A stretch of 64,000 nt of DNA from Rugalucina vietnamica (GCA_964017185.1 OZ024872.1:59637817-59701816); one strand, 5' to 3'; shown: positions 11,163 through 23,338, counted from the first letter of the stretch. Notes: generated by a model not told the origin, from the letters alone. Numbers and translations are program-made.

Positions 11163-13199
11163 TAGCTACAGGTGAGCTTATAGTATACCCATGCTCCGCC
11201 GTCCGTCCGTCCGTCCGTCGTCCGTCCGTCGTCCGTCGTTCACAATTTCAAAGATCTTCTCCTCTGAAACCGCTTGAAACCGCTTGGCCAATCAAAGCCA
11301 AACTTCATGTGGAGCATCCTTAGGAAGGGGGAACAAAAGTTTGTATAAATGGTCCAGGTCACATGACCAAGATGGCCCGCATGGCTATAAATAGCAAAAA
11401 CCTTTAAAAATATTCTTCTCCAGAACCAGTTGGCTGATTTCCACGAAACTTGGTATGTAGCATCGGGGACGCGGGCCCATCATAGTTTATATAAATCATG
11501 ACCCTAGGATGACCTTGACCTATTTTACAGCAAGGTCAACTTAGGTCGCCAATGCATTTGAATGGGAAAAATGGTAAAATGCTATTCAATGGGTAAAACT
11601 TACTGGAAATAGGCAAATGGACAGAAGATTAATGTTAATTGAAAATTTTAGCCCCTGGGGGTTGTCTGCCCCTGCCCCGGGGCTATATACATGTATATGA
11701 CCATAATATTCAAACATCTTCTTCTCTGCTCTCTCTCCACTAAATAAGTTGATAAGAAATATAACGTTTTATTTACCTTCACTCTGTATAATACAGTTAT
11801 GTATGATATTTAATATACCCGTTGTCTTTATTTTTCATACTTTTGTGTATGTAAAACACATGTTTTCATATTTATGTTTATGTATTACCCATGCATGTAT
11901 AACTTATGTTATTGCTACGTAGTCAATTGAAATCCGTGTTCAGTACCAAATTCGAGGAGAAGACCACCATAGGCCTAGCCTACTGTCTGATCCTTTGGTA
12001 CATATGTATATACTTTGTATGTATGTATGTTATCATAAAATTACCAATAAATAAATAAATAAATGCATTGGAATGGGGAAAAAAAAGGAAAATGTAATTA
12101 AATGGCAAAAAACTTGCTAGAAATGAGCAAATGGACAGAAGATTTATGTTTAAGAAAATATTTTGGGCCCAGGGGGTTGTTTGCCCCTGCCCCGGGGCTA
12201 TATACATGTATATGACCATAATATTGAAACATTTTCTTCTCTGAAATCGCTAAGCCAATCAAAGCCAAACTTTTTGTGGAGCATCCTTAGTAAGAGGGAA
12301 TGAAAGTTTGTATAAATGGTCAAGGTCGCATGACCAAGGTGGCTGCCATGGCTATAAATGGCAAAAATGTTTAAAAATCTTCTTCTTCAGAACCAGAAGG
12401 CCTATGATTTTGAAACTTGGCATGAAGCATCTGGGAATGGAGCTCTACAAAGTTTATATAAATCATGACCCTGGGATGACCTTGACCTATTTTATGGCAA
12501 GGTGAACTTAGGTCGCTCATGCATTTGAATGGGAAAAAAATAGGAAAATGTCATTTAATGGCAGAAAACTTGCTAGGAATGAGCAAATGGGCAGAAGATT
12601 TATGCTTATGAAAATATTTTAGGCCCAGGGGTTGTCTGCCCCTGCCCCGGAGCTATCTACATGTGTATGACCATAATATTCAAACATCTTCTTCTCTGAA
12701 ACTGCTTAGCCAATCAAAGCCAAACTTTATATGGAGCATCCTTAGGAAGAGGAAATGAAAGTTTATATGAATGGTCAAGGTCACATGACCAAGATGGCCG
12801 CCATGGCTATAAATAGCAAAAATTTTTAAAAATCTTCTTCTTCAGAACCAGAAGGCCTATGATTTTGAAACTTGGCATGAAGCATTAAGGAATGGAGGTC
12901 TACAAAATTTGTATAAATCATGACTCTGGGATGACCTTGACCTATTTCATGGCAAGGTCAACTTAGATCTCCTATGCATTTGAATGGAGAAAATTGTTAA
13001 AATGTCATTTGAAGGACAAAACTTGCACTTAATTGGCAAATGGACTGAATTTTTATGATTTGAAAAAGACATTGACTCCAGGAGTTATTCTGAACCTGCC
13101 CTAGGGTTATATACATGCAGTGTACCATTCTAGTCTAACAAGTTCATGTATATATCTCAGGTCTCAGGTGAGCGTTTACAGGACCATTGGTCCTCTGGT
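11163..13199 (+). mobile_element. HL-A copy 4, head hairpin deleted, LINE-like tail inside
   Basis: The head reads AGCTACAGGTGAGC. About 19 nt forming the inner stem (CACCTGAGCC...GGCT) are missing, yet the rest is intact. Core 1 units follow. The tail ends at 13199. At 11729-12063 unrelated sequence interrupts the core. Confidence 0.75.
11729..12063 (+). mobile_element. Probable 3' end of a LINE, 5'-truncated
   Basis: About 335 bp of sequence unlike the surrounding core, ending in TACCAATAAATAAATAAATA. A 5'-truncated insert ending in a short tetranucleotide repeat is typical of CR1/RTE-like LINE tails. There is no ORF, and part of the host core unit is missing, so target duplications cannot be read. 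Confidence 0.4.
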
Positions 13200-13229
13200 A
13201 CTAAGGGGTTACCATAACATGGACATGTT

Positions 13230-13487
13230 ATCCTGATGCCTTGAGAATGAATTGACAGGTTCTGACAGAATCTGTATACATTTATTGGATGTTTGGCCCT
13301 TGAATTACGTCAAAAATTACTTTTTCGCTAAATAAATTGTGAACAAATTGACGTAATCAGACCAAATTTTGTATGCACATCAACATTGACAAGATCTAGC
13401 TTGGGATTGTTGCCCATCATTATGTTTTCACTCCCTGGAAAAAAGCTCAGAAGCGGGGCTATAGTCAGATTCTCTGACAATTCTAGT
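13230..13487 (+). mobile_element. HL-B 3' fragment
   Basis: About one and a half degenerate units of the 151-bp HL-B core, then AAGCGGGGCTA at 13451, the hairpin GTCAGA-TTC-TCTGAC at 13464-13478 and the end AATTCTAGT at 13487. It matches the tail of the complete HL-B at 47760-49378. The head is missing. Confidence 0.7.
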
Positions 13488-13494
13488 AAAGTCA

Positions 13495-13660
13495 GGATAA
13501 ACAATGATCACCAACAGGACAGGCAAGTCCCAGTACTAGCCCTATAATGTGCAGCGCCATGCACTATAGTCACTGGTACCATTTTTAATTTGACGCTGCC
13601 TGTGATTGAACACACAACCATCTACTCCCAAGCAGACTTTAGCCATTACGCTAATCATTA
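13495..13660 (-). mobile_element. SINE with tRNA-like head and Meta-domain-like body
   Basis: Read on the minus strand: an A-box-like GTAATGGCTAAAGTC (13637-13651) and a B-box-like GTGTGTTCAATCAC (13602-13615). An ATGGTACC junction follows, then a body with GCATGGCGCTGCACATTA and GGGCTAGTACTGGGACT. The body resembles, from memory, the Meta-domain of metazoan MetaSINEs. The second candidate at 30890-31072 shares the ATGGTACC junction. No poly-A or duplications were identified. Confidence 0.5.
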
Positions 13661-13740
13661 CGAAAACACGCCCATGCAATATACAAAGATTTTTAATATT
13701 GTAAAATATGAAAATTTTCAGTAGAAATTTTTCGATATTT

Positions 13741-13848
13741 TTCTTATTTTTGCTCAAAACATAGATTGTGGGTACACGTTAGAACCGCCTCGCCGAGGCG
13801 GTTCTAACGAGTACCCACAATCTATGTTTTGGAGCAAAAATAAGAAAA
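13741..13848. repeat. Long-hairpin repeat, copy 2 (near-perfect)
   Basis: Inverted repeat with arms of about 53 nt. The inner arms CGTTAGAACCGCCTCG (13777-13792) and 13794-13809 are perfect around a single C. Then comes one A-A mismatch, then 20 perfectly paired bases, then about 15 more with one bulge. Sequence on both sides (13660-13740 and 13849-13875) also belongs to the repeat. The single-base loop suggests a cruciform-prone palindrome. Confidence 0.85.
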
Positions 13849-13875
13849 ATAGGTATACCCCTGCATACCCCAGTT

Positions 13876-14226
13876 TTGCTATATAAAAGTGGGGTTCAAG
13901 GGGGTATACATTACACGGACATGTTTTCCTGATGGAGACTAAAAGACCAGTCAATGCCTCAATGGGGATATTTTATGATGATATATAAGTTTTGCTACCT
14001 CTTTGCAAAGAATGTATTTGTGTGCTCATTAGAATCATCTAGCTTAGAACAATTTTCGGCTTTTAAACATGTATTAGCAAGATAAAAAAAAAACCTAGCT
14101 TTGATAATTAAATTTGAAATTTCTACCAATTTAAGCTATTTTAGTATTTTTGAGCAATTAAAATATCATGCTAAGAAGTATTGAGAATGAAAAGGTTTTT
14201 ATCACACCAGAGCCTGTTTTTATTTT
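13876..14226. other. Unannotated DNA
   Basis: About 350 bp of AT-rich sequence with no gene or known repeat seen. Confidence 0.5.
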
Positions 14227-14359
14227 TAGCTCACCTGAGCCGTTAGGCTCACAAGGTGAGCTTATGGCCATGATCCGGCGTCTGTCCGTCGTCTGTCCGT
14301 CCACAAATTCAAAGATCTTCTCCTCTGAAACCGCTTGGCCAATCAAAGCAAAATTTTAT

Positions 14360-15308
14360 ATGAAGCATCTATAGGAAGGGGGATCCAGTGTATATATAAA
14401 TCATTCAGGTCATATAAATCATTCAGGTCACATGACCAAGATGGCCTCCACACCCATATATGGTAAAAACCACTCAAAAATCTTATTCTCCAGAACTGGT
14501 GAACTGATATCAATGAAACTTGGCATGAAGCATGTATGACTCCAGTACTACAATGTTTATATAAATCCTGACCCTGCAATGACCTTGACCTATTTTACAG
14601 CAAGGTCAATTTTGGAAACATTGGCTTTCACATGGAAAAAAGTGAAAACCATGGAGTTTTTGAAAACTATTGCAGCCTGAGACCTGAAAAGTGGTAGATG
14701 CAAACAACTAATGGATTAGATGAAGGTATATGATTAATTTTGGTCATCTCTTGACCTTCGCTGGTCTGACGTCCATACACACTTTTCAAAGGATCTTCTT
14801 CTCTGAAACCGCTTGGCCAATCAAAGCAAAATTTTGTAAGAAGCATCTATAGGAAGTGGGAACCAGTGTATATATAAATCATTCAGGTCATATAAATCAT
14901 TCAGGTCACATGACCAAGATGGCCTCCACACCCATATATGGTAAAAACCACTCAAAAATCTTATTCTCCAGAACTGGTGAACTGATATCAATGAAACTTG
15001 GCATGAAGCATGTATGACTCCAGTACTACAATGTTTATATAAATCCTGACCCTGCAATGACCTTGACCTATTTTACAGCAAGGTCAATTTTGGAAACATT
15101 GGCTTTTACATGGAAAAAAGTGAAAACCATGGAGTTTTTGAAAACTATTGCAGCCTGAGACCTGAAAAGTGGTAGATGCAAACAACTAATGGATTAGATG
15201 AAGGTATATGATTAATTTTGGTCATCTCTTGACCTTCGCTGGTCTGACGTCCATACACACTTTTCAAAGGATCTTCTTCTCTGAAACCACTTAGCCAATC
15301 AAAGCCAA
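14360..15308 (+). repeat. Recent 478-bp direct duplication
   Basis: Two copies offset by 478 bp are nearly identical, far closer than other units. Both carry the same small internal duplication of a CATATAAATCATTCAGGT segment. This points to a recent unequal exchange or replication slip. Confidence 0.85.
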
Positions 15309-18300
15309 TTTTTGTAAGAAGCATCTATAGGAAGTGGGAACCAATGTATATATAAATAATCTAGGTCACTTGACCAGATGGCTGCCATGCCCATATATGG
15401 TAAAAACCCTTCAAAAATCTTCTTCTCCAGAACCGGTGGACCAATTTCAGCGAAACTGCATAAGTATGGATGACTCAAGTACAACAATGAATATATAAAT
15501 CATGACCCTGTGATGACCTTGACCTATTTTATGGCAAGGTCAACATAGGTTGCCAATGCATTTGAATGGGGAAAACTTTTAAAATGTCATTTAAAGTGAA
15601 AGTCTTGCAGGAGATGGGCAGTAGGACTGAATTTTAATGATTCTGAAAAAAAACCCAGGGGCTCATATGCCCCCAACCCGGGGCAATATACATGTATATC
15701 TATATAATATTCAAACATCTTCTCCTCCGCTTGGTCAATCAAGGCCAAATTTTATGTGAAGCATCTATAGGAAGGGGTAACCTATGTGTATAATGATAAT
15801 CCAGGTCACACTTTTCAAAGGATCTTCTTCTCTGAAACCACTTAGCCAATCAAAGCCAAATTTTGTAAGAAGCATCTATAGGAAGTGGGAACCAATGTAT
15901 ATATAAATAATCTAGGTCACTTGACCAAGATGGCCACCATGCCCATATATGGTAAAAACCCTACAAAAATTTTCTTCTCCGAAACAGGTGGACCGATTTC
16001 AACGGAACTTGGCCTGAAGTATGGATGACTCAAGTACTTCAATGTGTATATATATCATGACCCTGTGATGACCTTGACATATTTTACTACAAGGTCAACA
16101 TAGGTCGCCAATGCATTTGAATGGGGAAAAACTTTTTAAAAAGTCATTTGAGGTGAAAATCTTGCAGGAAATTGGCAGTAGGACTGAATATTAATGATTT
16201 TGAGAAAAAAAAATGGACCCAAGGGCTCATATGCCCCCTCCTCAGGGCAATATACATGTATATTACCATAATATTCAAACATCTCCTCTGAAACCACTTG
16301 GCCAATTAAAACCAAATTTTATGTGAAGCATTTATACATACATGTGATGAAGTTGAAATAGGAATCAGGGAGATTTTTAGCTCACCTGAGCCGTTAGGCT
16401 CACAAGGTGAGCTTATAGGATGGCCATGATCCGGCGTCCGTCCTTCGTCCGTCCGTCCGTCCGTCCACAATTTCAAAGATCTTCTTCTCTGAGACCGCTT
16501 GGCCAACCAAAGCCAAATTTTATATGAAGCATCTATAGGAAGGGGGAACCAATGTGTACATAAGAAATCCAGGTCACATGACCAAGATGGCCGTCATGCC
16601 CATATATGGTAAAAACCCTTCAAAAATCTTCTTCTCCAGAACCGGTGGACTGATTTCAACGAAACTTTGCATGAAGCATTAATGGCTCAAGCACTACAAT
16701 GTGTATATAAATTATGTCCCTGTGATGACCTTGACTTATTTTACGGCAAGGTCAACATAGGTCGCCAATGCATTTGAATGGGGAAAACTTTTAAAATGTT
16801 ATTTAAAGTCATTTAAAGTGAAAGTCTTGCAGGAAATGGGCAGTAGGACTGAATATTAATGATTCTGAAAAAAATTGGACCCCAGGGGCTCATATGCCCC
16901 CACCCCGCGGCAATATACATGTATATTACCATAATATTCAAACATCATCTCCTCTGAAACCGCTTGGCCAATCAAAGCCAAATTTTATGTGAAGCATCAA
17001 TAGGAAGGGGTAATCAATGTGTATATAAATAATCCAGGTCACATGACCAAGATGGCCGTGATGCCCATATATAAAAACCCTTAAAAAATCTTCTTCTCCC
17101 AAACAGGTGGATCGATTTCAAAGAAACTTGGCATGAAACATTGATGGCTCAAGCACTACAATTTGTATATAAATCATGACCCTGTGATGACCTTGACTTA
17201 TTTTACGGCAAGGTCAACATAGGTCGCCAATGCATTTGAATGGGGGAAAACTTTTAGAATGTCATTTAAAGTCATTTAAAGTGAAAGTCTTGCAGGAAAT
17301 GGGCAGTAGGACTGAATATTAATGATTCTGAAAAAAAATGGACCCCAGGGGCTCATATGCCCCCACCCCGGGGCAATATACATGTATATTACCATAATAT
17401 TCAAACATCATCTCCTCTGAAACCGCTTGGCCAATCAAAGCCAAATTTTATGTGAAGCATCAATAGGAAGGGGTAATCAATGTGTATATAAGAAATCCAG
17501 GTCACATGACCAAGATGGCCGCCATGCCCATATATGGTAAAAACCCTTAAAAAATCTTCTTCTCCAGAACAGGTGGATCGATTTCAAAGAAACTTGGCAT
17601 GAAGCATTGATGGCTCAAGCACTACAATTTGTATATAAATCATGACCCTGTGATGACCTTGACTTATTTTACGGCAAGGTCAACATATGTCGCCAATGCA
17701 TTTGAATGGGAAAAACTTTTAAAATGTCATTTAAAGTCATTTAAAGTGAAAGTCTTGCAGGAAATGGGCAGTAGGACTGAATATTAATGATTCTGAAAAA
17801 AATTGGACCCCAGGGGCTCATATGCCCCCACCCCGGGGCAATATACATGTATATTACCATAATATTCAAACATCATCTCCTCTGAAACCGCTTGGCCAAT
17901 CAAAGCCAAATTTTATGTGAAGCATCAATAGGAAGGGGTAATCAATGTGTATATAAATAATCAAGGTCACATGACCAAGATGGCCGCGATGCCCATATAT
18001 GGTAAAAACCCTTCAAAAATCTTCTTCTCCAGAACAGGTGGATTGATTTCAAAGAAACTTGGCATGAAGCATCGATGGCTAAGTACTACAATGTCATATA
18101 AATCATGACCCTGTGATGACCTTGACCTTTTTTTACGGCAAGGTCAACATAGGTCCCCAATGCATTTGAATAGGGAAAACTTTTAAAATGTCATTTAAAG
18201 TGAAAGTCTTGCAGGAAATGGGCAGTAGGACTGAATATTAATGATTCTGAAAAAAATTGGACCCCAGGGGCTCATCTGCCCCCACCCCGGGGCAATATAC

Positions 18301-18311
18301 ATGTATATTAC

Positions 18312-19150
18312 CATAATGTTCAAACATCTCCTCTGAAACCGCTTGGAGAAACCGAAGCCAAATTGTATGTGAAGCATCTATGGAATGGGGGAATTAATGT
18401 ATATATAAATTATCTAGTTCACATAACCAAGATGGCTGCCATGCCCATATATGGTAAAAACCCTTCAAAAATCTTCTCCGAATTTTGAGGACCGATTTCA
18501 AAGAAACTTGGTATGAAGCACCAATGGCTGAAGTACTACAATGTATATATAAATCATGACCCTGTGGTGACCTTGACCTATTGTACGACAAGGTCAACAT
18601 AGGTCGCCAATGCATTGGAATGGGGAAAACTTTTAAAGTCATTTGAGGTGAAAATCTTGCAGGAAATGGGAAGTAGGACTGAATATTAATGATTCTGAAA
18701 AAAATTGGACCCCAGGGGCTCATCTGCCCCCACCCCGGGGCAATATACATGTATATTACCATAATGTTCAAACATCTCCTCTGAAACCGCATGGAGGAAC
18801 CGAAGCCAAATTGTATGTGAAGCATCTATGGAATGGGGGAATTAATGTATATATAAATTATCTAGTTCACATAACCAAGATGGCTGCCATGCCCATATAT
18901 GGTAAAAACCCTTCAAAAATCTTCTCCGAATTTTGAGGACCGATTTCAAAGAAACTTGGTATGAAGCACCAATGGCTGAAGTACTACAATGTATATATAA
19001 ATCATGACCCTGTGGTGACCTTGACCTATTGTACGACAAGGTCAACATAGGTCGCCAATGCATTGGAATGGGGAAAACTTTTAAAGTCATTTGAGGTGAA
19101 AATCTTGCAGGAAATGGGAAGTAGGACTGAATATTAATGATTCTGAAAAA
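18312..19150 (+). repeat. Recent 448-bp direct duplication
   Basis: Two nearly identical units offset by 448 bp share private variants such as TTCACATAACCAAGATGG and TTCTCCGAATTTTGAGG that other units lack. Confidence 0.85.
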
Positions 19151-19681
19151 AAAATGGACCTAAGGGCTCATATGTCCACACCCCGGGGCAATATACATGT
19201 ATATTACCATAATATTCAAACATCTTTTCCTCTAAAACCACTTGGCCAATTGAAGCCAAATTTTATGTGAAGCATCTATAGGATGGGGGAACCAATGTGT
19301 ATATTAATAATCTAAGTCACATGACCAAGATGGCCACCATGCCCATATATGGTAAAAACCCTTCAAATATCTTCTCTGAAACCAATAGATTGATTTTGAT
19401 GAAACTTGGCGTGAAGCATCCATGGACAGAATATTGATTAGTCTGAAAAAAGAAAACGGCCCAATGGCTCTGCCCCTGCATTGGGGTTAAATACCATAAC
19501 ATCAAACATGTTTATTGGTATATGCAGCAGACTCAGGTGAGCGTTTACAGGACCATTGGTCCTCTGGTTCTTTCATTTCAGGGAGATTTTTGAAAAATGT
19601 ATAGAATATATAGGAAAATTCTTGGTTCATTTCCATAAAAAAGTATATTTTAGACAAATTTCTGGCCATTTTACGGCTCAT

Positions 19682-22600
19682 TAGCTCACCTGAGCCGTTA
19701 GGCTCACAAGGTGAGCTTATAGGATGGCCATGATCCGGCGTCTGTCCGTCGTCCGTCCGTCATCCACCATTTTCAAAGATCTTCTGTTCTGAAACCGCTT
19801 GGCCAATCAAAGCCAAATTTTATATGAGAACCAATGTGTTTATAAATAATCCAGGTCACATGATCAAGATGGCCGCCATGCCCATATATGGTAAAAATCC
19901 TTCAAAATTCTTCTCCGGAACCACTGGACCGAAACTTGGCATGAAGCATTGGGGACTATAGTACTACAATGTATTTATAAATTATGACCTTTGGATGACC
20001 TTGACCTATTTTACGGCAAGGTCAACATTAGGGGTGTAACGATAGTCCAAAAATGACTATTGCGATAGTATTGACATTGCAGGAATCACTATTGCGATAC
20101 TAGTAGTATTGCAGGGTACTATTGCAATGCTGTTGCGATACTATTGCCTTTAAGAATATTTTCCTGATTTAGGAGGAATTAAAAGGTATTCAAGCATTCA
20201 AACTGTGTTTCTGAATGTATTACATCCACAAAAGCATAAACAAGACATTTCATGGTAAATTGGTATTATGGACTAGTGCAAGAAACACATTTCAATACAA
20301 CTAGAAACATATGTATAATTTCAATCAAAATGACTAGATATTTCATATTGAAAAAACTAGATAGTGCCATAATAGTCATTAGTAGATGCATCTTACAATA
20401 TACACCTGCACCTCGTTTATACACGGTCGCCGGGATCCATACCATTTTTCCCTGTTAATCTATCTTCCTGTACATCTTAACCTCCGAAGAGGACTTCAGA
20501 TGGTAGATGCATTAATTATCCGATCCTTGCTAAAGTGGGAGTCCGGAGAGTCTGGTAAACTCATTGGCAAAATGTAATGTTTGTTTACCTCTTTATTCTA
20601 TTCAACTGTCTGTTTTTGTTCTTCTATTCTCTTTGCAAAGATCTATTTCAACTTCCTGATTTGATTTCTTTTTATGCATTAAAAATAAATATACCTCAGA
20701 CAGTCACAACAACGATCTTATTGTTTTCTCCAGATTTTTCCCAAACCATGTAGTTTCCATTCATGGCGTGCACTGCAGCTGGACTACTGTGTTTGGTTTT
20801 CAAAATATGATTTTTTTCACCAATATTATTATCTGATGACAATTATACCACTGGTGCATCATGGGAAAGTGTTTACAAAGTGTCTAGGGTCACATTTAGT
20901 GACATAGTTTGTAGACAAAAAATCGATTTTTCTAGAATGACCAGTGAAAGTGATCTTGTTATGCCCCCTGTTGTAGAATAATTAAAGCGGAGTGATACAT
21001 TTGGCATCTTCTCAATAAAAAAATGGAAATTGCCCGGACAACACAATATTCTTTTCCCTAGTTGACTGTGTAATGCATTGCTCCAGATGTCAAACTGATT
21101 ATTTACCTGGATTTCAGGGATAAAAAGTGGGGAAAGTGACTTTAATGATAAATTGACAAAATAAACACTGCTGCAATTTCTTGTCTCATTTATTGTGTCA
21201 ACACGTCTGATTACAGATCATTACAACATAATATGTCTTTGATCTCACCGCGTGCACAGATGACGTCTTTAACTCGGTCAGTGTGTATTTCACGTGTTAT
21301 CGGCTAAGTGTCAATCGGGGATGATTAGTCCAACAGTGTTTGTGTACACCTGAATAGTGTCAACGGCTTGAAAAAACTTTGTTCCACTTCCGCTTTTATG
21401 AAAACGAAAATAAACGTTCAAACTCGCCGAAAAACTCTGAAACTGCGGGAAGAGGAAAACTATCGAAACTATCGATAGTTCAACACACTATCGGCGATAG
21501 TCATCGATGTATAATTTTACCATCGATGCAGTACGATTGGCACGGTCACTATTGCAATACATCGATAGTCCGATACATCGTTACATCACTAGTCTACATA
21601 GGTCAGCCATGCATTTGAATGGGGAAAATTGTTAAAATGTCATTTGAAAGGCAAATCTTGCAGGAAATGGGCAAATGGACTGAAGGTAGGTAATTCTGAA
21701 AAGAATTTGGACCCCAGGGGTTGGTCTGCCCCCACCCTGGGGCACTATACATGTATATTACAAAAATATTCAAAGATCTTATTCTCTGAAACCACTTGGC
21801 CAATCAAAGCCAAATTTTATAGGAAGCATCTATGGGAAGGGGGAATCAATGTATTTATAAATAATCCAGGTCACATGACCAAGATGGCTGCCAAGCCCAT
21901 ATATGGTAAAAACCCTTTAAAATTCTTCTTCTCCTGAACCAATGGATCGATTTCAACAAAACTTGGCATGAACCATCGGGGACTGAATTACTACAATATG
22001 TTTATAAATTATGACCTTTGGATGACCTTGACCTATTTTACAGCAAGGTCAACATAGGTCACCAATGCATTTGAATGGGGAAAACTTTTAAAATGTCATT
22101 TAATGTGAAAGTCTTGCAGGAAATGGGCAGTAGGACTGAATATTAATGATTCTGAAAAAAATTGGACCCCAGGGGCTCTTTTGCCCCAGCCCCGGGACAT
22201 TATACATGTATATTACCATAATATTCAAACATCTACTCCTCTGAAACCGCTTGGCCAATCAAAGCTTAATTTCATGTGATGGGGGAATCAATGTGTATAT
22301 AAATAATCAAGGTCACATGACCAAGATGGCCGCCATGCCCATATATGGTATAAAACCTTTAAAAATCTTCATCTCCGGAACTGGTGGACCGATTTCGAAG
22401 AAACTTGGCTTGAAGCATTGGTGACTCGAGGACTACAATGTATGTATAAATCATGACCCTGTAATGACCTTGACCTATTTTAAGGCAAGGTCAGCATGGG
22501 TTGCCTATGTATTTGAATGGGTAAACTGTTAAAATGTCATTTGAAGGGAAAAACTTGTATGGACAGTATATTGATTATTCTGAAAAAAAATAATGGCCCA

Positions 22601-22697
22601 AGGGTTTCACCTGCCCCTATACTGTGACTATTTTCTATAACATTCGTATATACAGCAGATCTCAGGTGAGCGTTTACAGGACCATTGGTCCTCTGGT
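19682..22697 (+). mobile_element. HL-A copy 6, interrupted by a hAT-like element
   Basis: Head at 19683, core 2 units, tail ending CTGGT at 22697. The first unit is split at GGTCAACAT by the hAT-like insertion at 20029-21591, and the unit continues at 21600. Confidence 0.8.
20029..21591. mobile_element. Non-autonomous hAT-like DNA transposon
   Basis: A 1,563-bp insertion. Left end TAGGGGTGTAACGAT; the right end, read in reverse, is TAGTGATGTAACGAT (13 of 15 match). It is flanked by 8-bp repeats GTCAACAT (20021-20028) and GTCTACAT (21592-21599) with one difference, and the host unit without the insert reads GTCAACATAGG. An 8-bp duplication is the hAT signature. Subterminal ATAGT/CGATAG motifs are dense near both ends. 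No transposase fragment was recognised. Confidence 0.8.
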
Positions 22698-22740
22698 TTC
22701 CTGGAGTCTCCCTGCTGATGAGGGAGCTATCACATGTATG
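22698..22740. repeat. Spacer with small hairpin
   Basis: Contains CTCCCT-GCTGATG-AGGGAG, a perfect 6-bp stem like the terminal hairpins of HL elements. It may be the end of another family. Confidence 0.35.
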
Positions 22741-23185
22741 TCTATAGGATGGGGGAACCAATGTATATATTAATAATCTAGGTCACATGACCAAGATGGC
22801 CACCATGCCCATATATGGTAAAAACCCTTCAAAAATCTTATTCCCTGAAACCAATGGACTGATTTCAATGAAACTTGGCATGAAGCATCAATGGTTAAAG
22901 TACTACAATGTGTATATAAATCATGACCCTGTGATGACCTTGACCCAGTTTATGGCAAGATTCAACATGGGTTGCCTATGCATTTGAATGGGGAAAACTG
23001 TTAAAATGTCATTTGAAAGGGAAATTGGCAAATGGACAGAATATTGGTTATTCTGAAAAAAGAAAATGGCCCAAGGGCTTCATCTGCCCTTGCATTGGGG
23101 TTAAATACCATAATATTCAAACATGTTTATTGTTAGATGCAGCAGAATCTCAGTTGAGCGTTTACAGGACCATTGGTCCTCTGGT
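22741..23185 (+). mobile_element. HL-A tail fragment, head missing
   Basis: One core 2 unit and the complete tail ending CTGGT at 23185. It ends 11 bp before the candidate exon at 23197, so it abuts the acceptor region. Confidence 0.75.
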
Positions 23186-23196
23186 TTTATTTGCAG

Positions 23197-23271
23197 CCTG
23201 AACTGGAACAGCAGTACCCGGATAACACTCATGTACTCCGACATCATCTAAGAAAGGCTGCCAATGCTTTG
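23197..23271 (+). CDS. Candidate internal exon, gene unknown
   Basis: A 75-nt segment between TTTTATTTGCAG and GGTAGGTATA, open only in the first frame and encoding 25 residues beginning PELEQQYPDN and ending RKAANAL. Both splice sites fit consensus. The sequence is polar and unlike the repeats. A second good acceptor follows at 23334 (pyrimidine tract then TGCAG); joining to it would give a stop after two codons, so this may be near a gene's end. Family not recognised. It could be chance. Confidence 0.35.
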
Positions 23272-23338
23272 GTAGGTATAATAAGGGCTAGTACTGCTTG
23301 AAAATCTTCTTGTAAGCAGTTTTTTTCTTTTGCAGACT

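Larger units (their letters stand above)
14227..19568 (+). mobile_element. HL-A copy 5, the longest, two heads
   Basis: Heads at 14228 and 16379 and one tail ending at 19568. The core holds about eleven units of 450-480 bp. It includes two recent internal duplications (14360-15308 and 18312-19150) and a nearly regular 464-471-bp series at 16928, 17392 and 17863. The GCAGCCTGAGACCTG block of core 3 appears in the first units, and core 2 fills the rest. Confidence 0.8.

Noticed and set aside
22704..22730. CTGATGAG at 22712 as a hammerhead core
   Set aside because: It lies in the loop and arm of a simple CTCCCT/AGGGAG hairpin and lacks the CGAAA strand.
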